From Plebeiibacterium marinum (GTDB lineage: Bacteria; Bacteroidota; Bacteroidia; Bacteroidales; Marinilabiliaceae): a stretch of 64,000 nucleotides of DNA. Under the pieces are notes generated by a model that saw only the letters and a list, made by a program, of their open reading frames with translations, did not search any database and was not told the origin of the DNA. Position 1 is the stretch's first letter. Each line of letters starts with the position of its first letter. The stretch is from the NCBI RefSeq assembly GCF_026013615.1, contig NZ_JAPDPI010000027.1, positions 1 to 64,000 on the forward strand, in the 5' to 3' direction. Below are positions 1 to 9,862 of this stretch, one piece after another. A program made the translations under genes and the position numbers.

Positions 1-110
1 CAACGTCCTGTAGGGACAGCTCATTCATTTTTGAAGAAAGACATTACAAAAGCCTGTCTTTTAAATATGAGTATCTAATTTTCCTAAAAGAATATGACAT
101 TGAGTATAAT

Positions 111-258
111 AAACAATAGTTCGTTAATTTTTTTATAAGTGTAAGAATATGAGATATTTAATAAAGTCAACTTAAGTTAGGTAAAAATCTTATTTTAAGC
201 ATCCTGCAAAAAAGTCTCTTATCTCTTATCTCTTATCTAAAATCTAACGATCTGTTAT
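111..258 (+). repeat. MITE-like interspersed repeat, copy A
   Basis: This 148-bp stretch is nearly identical to 29239-29379 and related in reverse orientation to 27481-27610. The left end (around TAGTTCGTTAATTTT) and the reverse complement of the right end (GATCGTTAGATTTT) are imperfect inverted repeats, as in a miniature transposable element. An internal 7-bp microsatellite CTCTTAT is present three times here and twice in copy B. No transposase is encoded. Confidence 0.75.
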
Positions 259-358
259 TAATTAGGGTCTGTTTTTTTTAATGAAGCCAATAGTTGTTTT
301 AATAAAATAGACAAGATTTTATGAATCATACCCCCTTCCCCCCATCTTTGATGTGGTA

Positions 359-379
359 CTTCCCCCTGCCCAGGGGAAG
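359..379. repeat. GC-rich hairpin
   Basis: CTTCCCC at 359-365 pairs with GGGGAAG at 373-379 around a 7-nt loop. It has no T-tract, so it reads as a small interspersed palindrome and not a typical terminator. A related CTTCCCTTTG/CAAGGGGAAG hairpin occurs at 30571-30600. Confidence 0.5.
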
Positions 380-440
380 ATTGATTCCCATGACTTTAAA
401 AGATTTGCATTATATTTGTGTGTATTATCCTGATTTAACT

Positions 441-902
441 ATCATTTAGCAATCTTGTCAACGGAGAAGCAGGTAAAAAACCATCATTTAGCAATCTTGT
501 CATCGGCAAGGCGGGTAAAAAACCATCATTTAGCAATCTTGTCATCGGCAAGGCAGGTAAAAAACCGTCATTTAGCAACCTTGTCAACGTAGAAGTAGGT
601 AAAAAACCATCATTTAGCAATCCTGTCACCGGAGAGGCAGGTAAAAAACCATCATTTAGTAACCTTGTCAACGGCAAGGCAGGTAAAAAACCGTCATTTA
701 GTAACCTTGTCAACGGCAAGGCAGGTAAAAAACCGTCATTTAGCAACCTTGTCAACGGAGAAGCAGGTAAAAAACCATCATTTAGTAACCTTGTCACCGG
801 AGAAGCAGGTAAAAAACCGTCATTTAGCAATCTTGTCACCGGAGAAGCAGGTAAAAAAACATCATTTAGTAACCTTGTCAACGGAGAAGCAGTCCTTATT
901 TC
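441..902 (+). repeat. 42-bp tandem repeat array, 11 units
   Basis: Eleven head-to-tail units of exactly 42 bp start at 441, 483, 525, 567, 609, 651, 693, 735, 777, 819 and 861. Because 42 is divisible by three, several frames stay open. One plus-strand frame (open 439-984) reads repeated SFSNLVNGEAGKKP and ends in a unique tail with TAG at 982-984. In that frame many differences between units are silent third-position changes (AGC/AGT, AAT/AAC, CCA/CCG, GCA/GCG). The frame has an upstream TAA at 436-438 and no ATG, so it may be a remnant of a repeat-protein gene. The minus-strand frame repeats LTRLLNDGFLPASP and starts outside the array. Function is unknown. Confidence 0.85.
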
Positions 903-1038
903 AAAGCCCAATGCTAAGGATGGGGCTGTTATTCTTAAAAAAAAAGTTAAAAATATTGTAATGTGCAGTAGTACAGTGGTGTAGAGAGTGAGCGGCTTAA
1001 CAAATGTTACATATAATAACATCAAATCTTACAGCTGT

Positions 1039-1104
1039 GTTAACATTCTTGCCCATATGCAAAACAATATTTAACACGCTTAGCTGACACATCAAATACA
1101 TTTG
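1039..1104 (+). promoter_or_regulatory. Candidate SusC promoter with HTCS operator
   Basis: A TACATTTG box at 1097-1104 matches the Bacteroidota -7 element TAnnTTTG and lies 42 bp before the SusC start. At 1039-1060 is a 22-bp motif beginning GTTAACA and ending CATATGC. The same motif (18 of 22 identical) lies upstream of the second GH31, with the same 36-nt gap to its -7 box. A gapped version precedes the CE20-like esterase. This is the expected place for an activator site; assignment to the linked HTCS is inference. Confidence 0.55.
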
Positions 1105-1146
1105 CATAGAGTTAAATCAGTTCAGTTTATTTAAAATCATAATTCT

Positions 1147-4100
1147 ATGAATGTAAGAAAAATCAAAAAAGAAATTTCTGTTTTTAGGGATATACGGCAG
1201 TATTTATTCTATACAGGAATTGTATTGATGTTATTGTTAACAACGTCTGCCTGGGGGCAAACTGAAAGGACTTTGAATGGGACTGTTGTTTCTGCAACAG
1301 ATGGGATGCCAATTCCCGGGGTTAATGTTATTGTTAAAGGAACAACCAATGGAACGGTAACTAATATTGATGGAGGCTTTTCAATTAAAGTAAATGAAAA
1401 TGAAGTGCTTTTGTTTTCATTTATAGGATTTAAAATGCAGGAAGTATTAATTACCGATCAGGTTAGTTTAAATATTACTTTGCAGGAGGATGTATCAGAA
1501 TTTGATGAAGTTGTGGTTGTTGGTTATGGTGTTCAGCAAAAGAAATTAGTTACCGGAGCTACAGTTCAGGTTAAAGGTGACCAAATTCAAAAGCAAAATA
1601 CCACAAGTCCGCTTCAGGCAATGCAGGGACAAACTCCCGGGGTTAATATTTCTTCCACTTCAGGTCAGCCGGGAGCTGATATGAAAGTAACTATTCGTGG
1701 TTTAGGAACGGTTGGTAATTCAGGCCCTCTTTACATTATTGATGGTGTACAGGGAGATATTTCAACATTGAATGCCAGCGATATTCAAAGTATCGATGTA
1801 TTGAAAGATGCGGCCTCAGCTGCAATTTACGGTTCACAGGCAGCTAACGGTGTGGTTTTGGTAACTACAAAACAAGGTAAAGCAGGATCTGCTCAGGTTG
1901 TTTTTGATGCTTATTATGGTGTGCAAAATGTAATGAGTACTACCAACATGCTTAATAGAGAAGAGTATATTACTATTATGCAGGAACAGGCATTAAATTC
2001 AGGATCTGCATTATATGACGCCAGTGTTTTTGATGGTGCTGCTAATACGGATTGGGTTAACCAAATGTTTTATGACGATGCAGTTACACAAAATTATTCT
2101 TTAGGTATTAATGGAGGTACAGAAAGTTCTGTTTATGCCATGTCAATGAATTATACAGGACAGGAAGGTATTGTGGGAGGACCGGATGTTTCAAATTATG
2201 AGCGATATGGTTTCAGAATTAATACAGAGCATAAATTATATGATAATGTATTAAAAGTAGGGCAACATTTAAATTTTAACTACATTAAAAACAACGGTAT
2301 TAGTGTAGGTAACCAATACAACAATACTTTAAGAGGTGCATTTACAACCTCACCGTTAGCTCCGGTTTACAGTGATAATAATATTTATGATAGTCCTTAT
2401 AACGATACATCAAACTCCTTGTGGTATAAAGGAGATGGTAATCCTTATGGATCTATGATGACCAATACAAATAACGAAAATGATGGTCAAAAACTTTTAG
2501 GTGATGTATATGCTGAATTAGAGCCCATTAAAAACTTAAAGGTGAAAACTCTGTTTGGTTTTAATTACTATGCCAACGAGTACAGAAGTTATAGCCCTTT
2601 ATATCAGTTTTCTATTTATGCCTACAATAATGACCATACATCTGTATCTCAGAGTATGAGTAAAGGTCATACCATGACATGGACTAATACAGCCAGCTAT
2701 AATTTTGAATTAGAAGGCGGTCATAAATTTGATGTTTTAGCAGGTATGGAAGCCATTCGTTATCAGGGAACAAATCTTTCAGCTTCTAACTGGAATTTAC
2801 TAAGTCAGTTTGATGATTTTGCACATGCATATATTGATAATACCTCCGGCCAGGCTACATTACAAAAAGATGAAGATGGTAATGCAACCGGCGTTGTGGA
2901 AACAAAAGGAGTTGGAGGTGGCCCATCTGTAAAATCGCGTAGATTATCATATTTCGGGCGTTTAGCATATAATTATAAAGAGAAATATATGTTTAATGCC
3001 ACTTTAAGAGCTGATGCATCTTCAAAATTTGCTGACGGAAACCGTTGGGGATATTTCCCATCAGCTTCTGCCGGATGGGTGGTAAGCAACGAATCGTTTA
3101 TGCAAAGTGTTTCTTCATGGATGAACTTCTTAAAATTAAGAGTAAGTTGGGGACAAGTTGGTAACCAGAATATTTCAGATTTCCAATATGCTTCACCAAT
3201 GAATACTTCTACAAGTTATTCATCCAGTGACCCTGCTGCAAATTATGTATTTGGAACTTCATTGGTAAATACTCCGGGATCATACCCAAGTCGTTTATCA
3301 AATCTAAATGTTAAATGGGAAACTTCAGAACAAACTAATATTGGTTTTGATGCTTACTTTTTAAACAGCAGATTAGGTGTTAATGGTGATTTTTATATTA
3401 AAACAACTAAGGATTGGTTAGTACAGGCACCCATTTTAGCTACCGCAGGAGCAGGAGCACCTTATATTAATGGTGGTGATGTTAAAAACACAGGTATTGA
3501 ATTAGCGCTTTCATGGAACGATAATATTGGAGATTTTACTTATTCAATTGGAGTTAATGGAGCTTACAATAAAAACGAAGTAGGAAGCATTCCTACAGAA
3601 GATGGAATTATTCACGGTTCAACCAACATGTTGTATGATAACAGTGAGGAATTTTACAGAGCTCAAAATGGTTATGAAATTGGATACTTCTGGGGATATG
3701 AAACAGCAGGTATTTTCCAAAGCTATGAAGATATTGAAAACTGGAAAGCTGCAGGAAATGGAATTTTACAATCAAATGTAAAACCTGGAGATGTGAAATT
3801 TGTAGATCAGAAACAAGATGGTGTTATTAATGCTGATGATAAAGTAGATTTAGGATCAGGTATTCCGGATATTACTTACGGTCTTAACTTAAATCTGGGA
3901 TATAAAAACTTTGATTTTTCAGTAACAGCAAATGGCGTTATCGGAAATAAAATAGTACAGTCTTACCGTAACCACTCTAATAAACAAGCCAACTATACCA
4001 CAGCTATTTTAGATCGTTGGACAGGCGTGGGAACTTCTAATAAAATGCCAAGGGTTACAGAAACTAATATTAACTGGCAATTCTCTGACTTATATCTTCA

Positions 4101-4344
4101 GGATGGAGACTTTTTAAGGATCAGCAATGTGGCTGTAGGTTATGATTTTAGTAAACTGATTAAATGGTCGCCATTAAGTCAGTGCAGAGTTTATGCTGCA
4201 GTACAAAATGCTTTTACTTTCACAAAGTATAATGGTATGGATCCTGAAATTGGATATGGTACATCAAGCTGGGTATCAGGTATTGATTTGGGATATTATC
4301 CTCGTCCAAGAACTTATTTGGTTGGAGTAAATCTTAAATTTTAA
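1147..4344 (+). CDS. SusC/RagA-family TonB-dependent transporter (xyloglucan locus)
   Basis: This 1065-residue outer-membrane protein imports oligosaccharides with TonB energy. After an N-terminal signal segment (hydrophobic stretch about residues 20-38) come a carboxypeptidase-regulatory-like domain (about 42-115), a plug domain opening with VVVGYGVQQKK (about 122), and a long beta-barrel ending in an aromatic-terminated strand (VGVNLKF). There is no STN signalling domain, which fits control by the HTCS in this locus and not by a FecR/sigma pair. It is followed after 19 bp by SusD. The family call is secure; xyloglucan as substrate is inferred from the neighbouring GH5, GH31 and GH3 enzymes. 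Confidence 0.95.
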   Translation: MNVRKIKKEISVFRDIRQYLFYTGIVLMLLLTTSAWGQTERTLNGTVVSATDGMPIPGVNVIVKGTTNGTVTNIDGGFSIKVNENEVLLFSFIGFKMQEVLITDQVSLNITLQEDVSEFDEVVVVGYGVQQKKLVTGATVQVKGDQIQKQNTTSPLQAMQGQTPGVNISSTSGQPGADMKVTIRGLGTVGNSGPLYIIDGVQGDISTLNASDIQSIDVLKDAASAAIYGSQAANGVVLVTTKQGKAGSAQVVFDAYYGVQNVMSTTNMLNREEYITIMQEQALNSGSALYDASVFDGAANTDWVNQMFYDDAVTQNYSLGINGGTESSVYAMSMNYTGQEGIVGGPDVSNYERYGFRINTEHKLYDNVLKVGQHLNFNYIKNNGISVGNQYNNTLRGAFTTSPLAPVYSDNNIYDSPYNDTSNSLWYKGDGNPYGSMMTNTNNENDGQKLLGDVYAELEPIKNLKVKTLFGFNYYANEYRSYSPLYQFSIYAYNNDHTSVSQSMSKGHTMTWTNTASYNFELEGGHKFDVLAGMEAIRYQGTNLSASNWNLLSQFDDFAHAYIDNTSGQATLQKDEDGNATGVVETKGVGGGPSVKSRRLSYFGRLAYNYKEKYMFNATLRADASSKFADGNRWGYFPSASAGWVVSNESFMQSVSSWMNFLKLRVSWGQVGNQNISDFQYASPMNTSTSYSSSDPAANYVFGTSLVNTPGSYPSRLSNLNVKWETSEQTNIGFDAYFLNSRLGVNGDFYIKTTKDWLVQAPILATAGAGAPYINGGDVKNTGIELALSWNDNIGDFTYSIGVNGAYNKNEVGSIPTEDGIIHGSTNMLYDNSEEFYRAQNGYEIGYFWGYETAGIFQSYEDIENWKAAGNGILQSNVKPGDVKFVDQKQDGVINADDKVDLGSGIPDITYGLNLNLGYKNFDFSVTANGVIGNKIVQSYRNHSNKQANYTTAILDRWTGVGTSNKMPRVTETNINWQFSDLYLQDGDFLRISNVAVGYDFSKLIKWSPLSQCRVYAAVQNAFTFTKYNGMDPEIGYGTSSWVSGIDLGYYPRPRTYLVGVNLKF

Positions 4345-4363
4345 TGAGTAAAATATTATTCTT

Positions 4364-5998
4364 ATGAACAAGTTAAAACAAAATATATTAGCAATAGGAG
4401 TTCTGAGTTTAGGGATGTTTTCTTGTAGCGAATCATACCTTGACGTAGAACCGGAAACATCAATTTTTGATAGTAACTACTACAAAACTGTAGAAGATTT
4501 TGAAATGGCTCTTGTTGGATGTTACGATGGTTATCAGGTAACTACCTCAAATGGAAATCAGTCGTTTTATGTAACTTCTGAAATTTTATCGGACAACTGC
4601 TTTGGAGGTACCGGTAATACTGATGGAAGAGATGCTCAGGTTCTTGATAGATTTGATATATCGCAATCTCCTTCCGATAACAATATTTTCAACGGTACAT
4701 GGAGCGATTATTACGCAGGTATTTTCAGATGTAATAAGTTACTTCAAAAGATGGCTGAAATGAATTGGGAAGGAAAAGAAGAAGATCAGGTTAGAATTGA
4801 AGGTGAAACCCGTTTTTTAAGAGCTAAATTGTACTTTGATTTAGTACGGTTATTTAATAGAATCCCTCTGCTAACAGAGCCTTCAACTGATAATATTCCT
4901 CAGTCGGAACCTGCTGCTGTTTATAAATTGATCGCTGAAGATTTAAAATTTGCATCAGAAAATCTTGATTCACCGGCTTATTCACCAGAGTGGGCTGCCG
5001 AAAACGATGGCAGAGTAACTCAATGGGCTGCTAAAGCACTTTTGGGAAGAGTATTTTTATTCTATACAGGTTATTACGGACAATCAAATATTGAAGGAAT
5101 TGTTGATAATGCGTATGTATTAGCAGGTCTCGAAAATGTGATTAGCCAAGGTGGATTTGGGCTGGTTGAAGAATATAAAAATTTATGGGAAGCTGCATCT
5201 TCAGTACCTGATGTTGAAAGTAATACGCTTGAAACAACATGGGCCGGAAGAGGAAATAAAGAAGCTGTATTTACTCAAAAATTTAATTATACACAGGATT
5301 ATAATGGAAATCTTGATGGAAACCGCTGGTTAGTTATGATGGGAATGCGTAATACAAACTTTTCACCTTATGGTAAAGGATGGGGAGCATGTACAGTTAA
5401 CCCGGAACTTTTTAAAGACTATGACTCTAATGATGCACGTAAAAAAGCATCTGTCATTGACATTGTTGGAGAAGGTATTGATGCCACATTTGATTTTAAA
5501 GATCAACGTGAATACACTGGATATTCTAATAAAAAGTATACACCAATGTGTTTGCCTGACGGAACCACAGTATTAGAAGGACTTGGAGATGGTAATTTTC
5601 AACATTCACAATATCAGGATTTTATTGTAATTCGTTATGCTGATGTGTTGTTAATGGCTGCTGAGCTAGGTAGCTCAAATGCTCAATCGTATTATGATCA
5701 GGTAAGAACAAGAGCTGGATTAACAACTAAAACAGTTAGTAAAGAGAATTTATTGGATGAGCGTCGTTTTGAGTTTGCGTTTGAAGGTTTAAGATATTGG
5801 GATTTACTTCGTCAGGGAGTTTCTGTAGCTGCATCTGCCATTGCTGTTTCAAATTATGCAGTATTGAGTGGAAATGCTGAAGATGAGGTAACCATTGATG
5901 CTGGTAACATTACCACGACTCAAGGTTTTATGCAGATTCCAAATACTCAGATTACCTTATCTGATGGAGTGTTGAAACAAAATGCCGGTTGGGAATAA
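4364..5998 (+). CDS. SusD/RagB-family outer-membrane lipoprotein
   Basis: A 544-residue SusD-like glycan-capturing lipoprotein, the lid of the SusC transporter. A lipoprotein signal ends at the lipobox GMFSC (Cys about residue 21), followed by SESYLDVEPETS, the usual SusD N-terminus. The helical repeats and the C-terminal DERRFEFAFEGLRYWDLLRQG motif are typical of the family. It lies 19 bp after SusC and 17 bp before the glycan-binding lipoprotein, so the three are almost certainly one transcript. Family assignment is firm; ligand is inferred from context. Confidence 0.95.
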   Translation: MNKLKQNILAIGVLSLGMFSCSESYLDVEPETSIFDSNYYKTVEDFEMALVGCYDGYQVTTSNGNQSFYVTSEILSDNCFGGTGNTDGRDAQVLDRFDISQSPSDNNIFNGTWSDYYAGIFRCNKLLQKMAEMNWEGKEEDQVRIEGETRFLRAKLYFDLVRLFNRIPLLTEPSTDNIPQSEPAAVYKLIAEDLKFASENLDSPAYSPEWAAENDGRVTQWAAKALLGRVFLFYTGYYGQSNIEGIVDNAYVLAGLENVISQGGFGLVEEYKNLWEAASSVPDVESNTLETTWAGRGNKEAVFTQKFNYTQDYNGNLDGNRWLVMMGMRNTNFSPYGKGWGACTVNPELFKDYDSNDARKKASVIDIVGEGIDATFDFKDQREYTGYSNKKYTPMCLPDGTTVLEGLGDGNFQHSQYQDFIVIRYADVLLMAAELGSSNAQSYYDQVRTRAGLTTKTVSKENLLDERRFEFAFEGLRYWDLLRQGVSVAASAIAVSNYAVLSGNAEDEVTIDAGNITTTQGFMQIPNTQITLSDGVLKQNAGWE

Positions 5999-6015
5999 TT
6001 TTAAATTAAACGACA

Positions 6016-8046
6016 ATGAAACATTTGAATAATATATTATCATTTATATTAATAGTATTCTTAGTTGGAGCATGTACTCCTGATGAATACAGCTTGGGTG
6101 ATACGGATATTCAGCCAGAAGAACTGGTTGAAGGAATTGCTTATACCATCACCCATGATAGCGAGAACCCAAATATTGTTTACTTAACAAGTTTAATGGG
6201 GTCGGAATATACACCTCTATGGAATCATCCACAAGGGAGAAGCCAGGATAAAGTGGTTACGCTGAAAATTCCTTTTGCAGGAACTTATGAAGTGCGATTT
6301 GGAGTTCAAACACGCGGTGGATATGTATACGGCGAAACGGTTACTTTTGATGTGGACCAAATGTATGCCGGTTTTATTGAAGATGAACTTTGGACTTTAA
6401 TTTCAGGAGGGCAGGGCAAATCTAAAACCTGGTACTTAGATCTCGATGGGGAACAAACATCTCGCTTTTTTGGTAGTCCTATCTGGTTTTTTACTGATAC
6501 TTATGAATGGGATAACTTGCATAATGCAGCAGGAGATAACTATATTGATGCTGATGTTTGGGATGCTAAAAGTGCTATTCTTCCAAACCTGCAGGAGAGT
6601 GGTGAAGCTGTGTGGTATTGGTCTGCAGATTGGGCAGGGAACCAATGGATGTGCGATGCTGCTGATTTTGGTACGATGACTTTTGATTTGATTGGAGGGG
6701 CTAACTTAACAGTAGATCAAACAGCTTATTCCACAACTATTGGTGGAGGAGCTGTTCAGAATGGATCTTACATGTTGGATACAGAAAAGCATACCATTAA
6801 GTTTACTGATGCTTTACCGGTGCATGACGAAAACAGAGATGCCGGGGTGACTTCAGCAACAGAGTTCCGTATTTTATATGCTTCTGAAGATTTTCTTCAA
6901 ATTTTAGTAGTTCCTGAAGGAGCTTGCTACAATTATATTTCAAAAGATTTTAGAGATAACTGGACTCCGGAAGAAGAAGGTGATCCTGAACCCGAACTAC
7001 CTGAAGGTTGGCAAGACGATATATCAACTGTAACTTCAACTTCAATCAAGTGGGTTCTGTCTTCGGAAACCCCATTTAATTGGGCAAACCTGGATGGTTC
7101 ATTAATGAACGAAGGCTGGGTGTCTGCTGATACTTATGCTGACTGGACTGGTATGAATGCTGATGTTCCTGCTACCTACGCTGATTTTTCGTTAACAATA
7201 AATGCCTCAAATAATTCAGTGGCTATGATATTGCCGGATGGAACTGAATCGGAAGGAACATATGAGTTAGATGAAAAAGGAATATATACTTTCACAGGAG
7301 TGAAGCCGGAATTTAATATTTGTTCAATGGTTAACCTGTCAACTACAGCCGAAAACCAATGGCGTATCTTGTCTATAGAAAAAGATGCCTTAGGAGCGGT
7401 TTCTGGTATGTGGGTTGGTGCTCTGGCAGCAGATAAACCTGAATATATGTGCTATAAACTGATACCGGAAGTCGGTGGAGGTGGAGAAGATGCATCTCTT
7501 GCTATTAAAGAGATACTTACTTCGCAAGTTTGGAAATTAGATTCGGAAAGAACTTATGATGTAGCTACTAGCTGGGGAGCTGAGCAAGGTCCTGTAATCT
7601 TTTCAGATTTTTCAACCTGGGCATGGAATCCTCAGGCAGGAGAACATTATGCTTCAGGAGAGGCCGGAGTAGATTATGGCACCATGCAGTTCAACATGGA
7701 TGGTACAGTAACTGTGAATCAGCGTAAACGTGTTTATACTTATGTAGATGGTGATACCGGAGAAACAAAGGAACGTCATGGGTCTCCTGAAGAGGGTGAT
7801 GTTCTGGATTCAGAAGAAGTTGTTTCGCTTACGGGATCATGGAGTATTGATATTGATAACAATAAGCTGTTGATGACTGTAGGAGCAGTTCATCCGTGGA
7901 CAACAGATTATTATGTTTTGAATTGGGGTGATTTAGATATTTATAAAATAGAGAATAATGTTTTGATACTAAAAGCTATGCGGGATGCAGAAAGATCTGG
8001 AGAGGATGCTTTTGGTATGGCATATGTTTTTGTCCCTGAAAACTAG
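6016..8046 (+). CDS. Surface glycan-binding lipoprotein (SGBP-like)
   Basis: A 676-residue predicted lipoprotein (lipobox LVGAC near residue 20) in the position usually held by the surface glycan-binding protein of a Sus-type operon. No catalytic motif is seen. An N-terminal Ig/PKD-like domain (about residues 40-120) is followed by three beta-rich, aromatic-rich segments. Each opens with a Trp-x-Leu type motif (KTWYLDLDG about 138, IKWVLSS about 348, VWKLDSE about 510), suggesting internally duplicated binding modules. The many Trp and Tyr residues fit sugar binding. It ends before a strong hairpin that separates it from the GH5 gene. The function is inferred from operon position and architecture. 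Confidence 0.7.
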   Translation: MKHLNNILSFILIVFLVGACTPDEYSLGDTDIQPEELVEGIAYTITHDSENPNIVYLTSLMGSEYTPLWNHPQGRSQDKVVTLKIPFAGTYEVRFGVQTRGGYVYGETVTFDVDQMYAGFIEDELWTLISGGQGKSKTWYLDLDGEQTSRFFGSPIWFFTDTYEWDNLHNAAGDNYIDADVWDAKSAILPNLQESGEAVWYWSADWAGNQWMCDAADFGTMTFDLIGGANLTVDQTAYSTTIGGGAVQNGSYMLDTEKHTIKFTDALPVHDENRDAGVTSATEFRILYASEDFLQILVVPEGACYNYISKDFRDNWTPEEEGDPEPELPEGWQDDISTVTSTSIKWVLSSETPFNWANLDGSLMNEGWVSADTYADWTGMNADVPATYADFSLTINASNNSVAMILPDGTESEGTYELDEKGIYTFTGVKPEFNICSMVNLSTTAENQWRILSIEKDALGAVSGMWVGALAADKPEYMCYKLIPEVGGGGEDASLAIKEILTSQVWKLDSERTYDVATSWGAEQGPVIFSDFSTWAWNPQAGEHYASGEAGVDYGTMQFNMDGTVTVNQRKRVYTYVDGDTGETKERHGSPEEGDVLDSEEVVSLTGSWSIDIDNNKLLMTVGAVHPWTTDYYVLNWGDLDIYKIENNVLILKAMRDAERSGEDAFGMAYVFVPEN

Positions 8047-8084
8047 ATAAATATAAAATAAATAAGTTCTATTTTAAGAGTTTC

Positions 8085-8126
8085 GGAACGGTTCTGTATG
8101 AGGGTTTTGTGGTGCAGAGCCGTTCC
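8085..8126 (+). terminator. Intercistronic hairpin between SGBP and GH5
   Basis: GGAACGGTTCTG (8085-8096) pairs with CAGAGCCGTTCC (8115-8126), 12 bp with one G-U, around an 18-nt loop; TTGTTTTTTG follows. It may be a partial terminator or mRNA stabiliser that sets the transporter genes above the downstream enzymes in expression. Confidence 0.6.
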
Positions 8127-8171
8127 AAATTGTTTTTTGAACAACATACAGATATATAAATAATAAACACA

Positions 8172-9851
8172 ATGAAACTACACCACATATTATTCTCCAT
8201 ATGGATTGGGGTAATGTTTTTTGGAGGGTGCTCAAAGGATGAAACAACAACAATACCTGAGCTGGTGCTTTCTGTAGATAGGTTTGATTTATCAAAGGCT
8301 GGCGAGAGTAAAACCTTTCATATTAAAAGTAATGTCGATTGGAGTATTGAAAGTTCTGAAACGTGGTGTACGGTAATGCCTTTATCTGGTTTTGCAGGGA
8401 CTAATGCCATCACGATCACTTCATCAGAGAATACTTCTTATGAAACCAGGGAATCAGTAGTTACCGTAAAAGCTGGTGATTTAAGCAAAACCTTAACCGT
8501 CAGTCAAAATCAGGATTACCTTCTGGCTCTTAACCAGGCTTCTTTTAACATACTTTCTGATGGAGGGGATGTGGATGTTAGTATGCAGATTTCTGACGAT
8601 TTTAATGTTGAAATTGATGTGGACTGGATCTCCCAAAAATCACTGAAGTCGGTTGCCGACTCAATCCTGACCTTTAAAGTGGAAGCCAATAATACCACTT
8701 TAAGCCGCCAGGGTAATATTACTTTTACTTTAAATGATATTACCGAAACAGCAGTTATTAAGCAGTCCGGAATAGATATCAGCATCCCGGCAGATGAAAC
8801 AGGGGTGGAAAGTGATGCGATGACATTGGCATCAAAAATGATAGTGGGCTGGAATATCGGAAATTCTATGGAAGTTCCCGGAGGTGAAACCCTATGGGGC
8901 AATCCTGTCGTTTCTAAACAACTCATCGATGGGATTAAGGATGCCGGTTTTAATGCAATCCGTATCCCTTGTGCCTGGGACAGTTATCTGGAAGACCAAA
9001 CCAATTACAAAATTAAAGATGAATGGTTAGCCCGCGTTAAAGAAGTAGTAGATTACTGCGTAGATAATCAGATGTACACCATCCTTAATATACACTGGGA
9101 TGGCGGCTGGCTCGAAGAACATCCTATGTATGAATATCAGGACGAAGTAAACAGGAAACAGGAAATATTATGGAAGCAGATTGCTGTTTATTTTCGCGAT
9201 TATGATGAGCACTTGCTTTTTGCCGGAACAAATGAAGTGCGCAAAGACTATAATACTCCTTCAAATGAAAATATAGAGGTTCAGGAGTCGTATGTTCAAA
9301 CCTTTGTGGATGCAGTCAGGGCTACAGGTGGTAAAAATGCATACCGTAACCTGGTGGTTCAGACCTATAACACAGTTATTGATCATGGGATAAATTTAAA
9401 CACAATGCCAGTTGATGTGGTTGATAACCGCCTGATCCTTGAAGTACATTATTACGATCCCTATGATTTTACCATAAAAACTGATGATGTATTTAATACA
9501 CAATGGGGCCAAGGGTATGCAGATGTTTCTAACTGGGGACAGGAAGATTACCTGGAGGCGCAATTTCAAAAATTAAAAACAAAGTATATTGATAATGATA
9601 TACCTGTAATTATTGGCGAATATTCAGCCATGCTTCGGGGTGATATGTCTGAGGAAGCTCAGGCCTTACATGAAGAATCCCGTAATTATTATCACAAAAA
9701 AATAAATGAAGTGGCAAAAGCAAAAGGGATAACCACTTTTTATTGGGATAATGGATATACTACCAAAAATGCTTCCGGGCTATTTAACCGCGCAACAGGT
9801 GAACCTGTTCATACGGATGCCATTGAGGCCATAGTAAACGTATATAAATAA
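8172..9851 (+). CDS. BACON-GH5 endo-glucanase (likely endo-xyloglucanase)
   Basis: A 559-residue lipoprotein (lipobox FFGGC, Cys about residue 20) with two BACON domains (about 33-118 and 119-205) and a GH5 catalytic domain (about 212-555). The acid/base is Glu355 in AGTNEV and the nucleophile is Glu483 in IIGEYSAM. WNIGNSME and HWDGGW are further GH5 subfamily 4-like signatures. The BACON-GH5_4 architecture is that of the Bacteroides ovatus xyloglucanase BoGH5A, which cuts the xyloglucan backbone at the cell surface. It lies directly upstream of a PA14-GH31, again as in that locus. Activity on other beta-glucans cannot be excluded. Confidence 0.88.
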   Translation: MKLHHILFSIWIGVMFFGGCSKDETTTIPELVLSVDRFDLSKAGESKTFHIKSNVDWSIESSETWCTVMPLSGFAGTNAITITSSENTSYETRESVVTVKAGDLSKTLTVSQNQDYLLALNQASFNILSDGGDVDVSMQISDDFNVEIDVDWISQKSLKSVADSILTFKVEANNTTLSRQGNITFTLNDITETAVIKQSGIDISIPADETGVESDAMTLASKMIVGWNIGNSMEVPGGETLWGNPVVSKQLIDGIKDAGFNAIRIPCAWDSYLEDQTNYKIKDEWLARVKEVVDYCVDNQMYTILNIHWDGGWLEEHPMYEYQDEVNRKQEILWKQIAVYFRDYDEHLLFAGTNEVRKDYNTPSNENIEVQESYVQTFVDAVRATGGKNAYRNLVVQTYNTVIDHGINLNTMPVDVVDNRLILEVHYYDPYDFTIKTDDVFNTQWGQGYADVSNWGQEDYLEAQFQKLKTKYIDNDIPVIIGEYSAMLRGDMSEEAQALHEESRNYYHKKINEVAKAKGITTFYWDNGYTTKNASGLFNRATGEPVHTDAIEAIVNVYK

Positions 9852-9862
9852 AACAAAATATA

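Larger units (their letters stand above)
1..440. other. Left-edge intergenic region
   Basis: No convincing gene is seen here. A short open frame (3-119) enters from the left edge and ends with TAG at 117-119, but it matches nothing I recognise. The stretch holds one copy of a MITE-like repeat (111-258), a C/G-rich hairpin (359-379), and a TATATTTG sequence at 411-418 that fits the Bacteroidota -7 consensus and sits just before the 42-bp tandem array. Confidence 0.5.

Noticed and set aside
441-902. CRISPR array
   Set aside because: The units abut directly with no unique spacers and no cas genes are near.
435-1025. A 196-codon minus-strand frame made of repeated LTRLLNDGFLPASP
   Set aside because: It is the antisense reading of the 42-bp array. 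The period is a multiple of three, so long open frames arise on both strands, and the substitution pattern favours a plus-strand frame instead.
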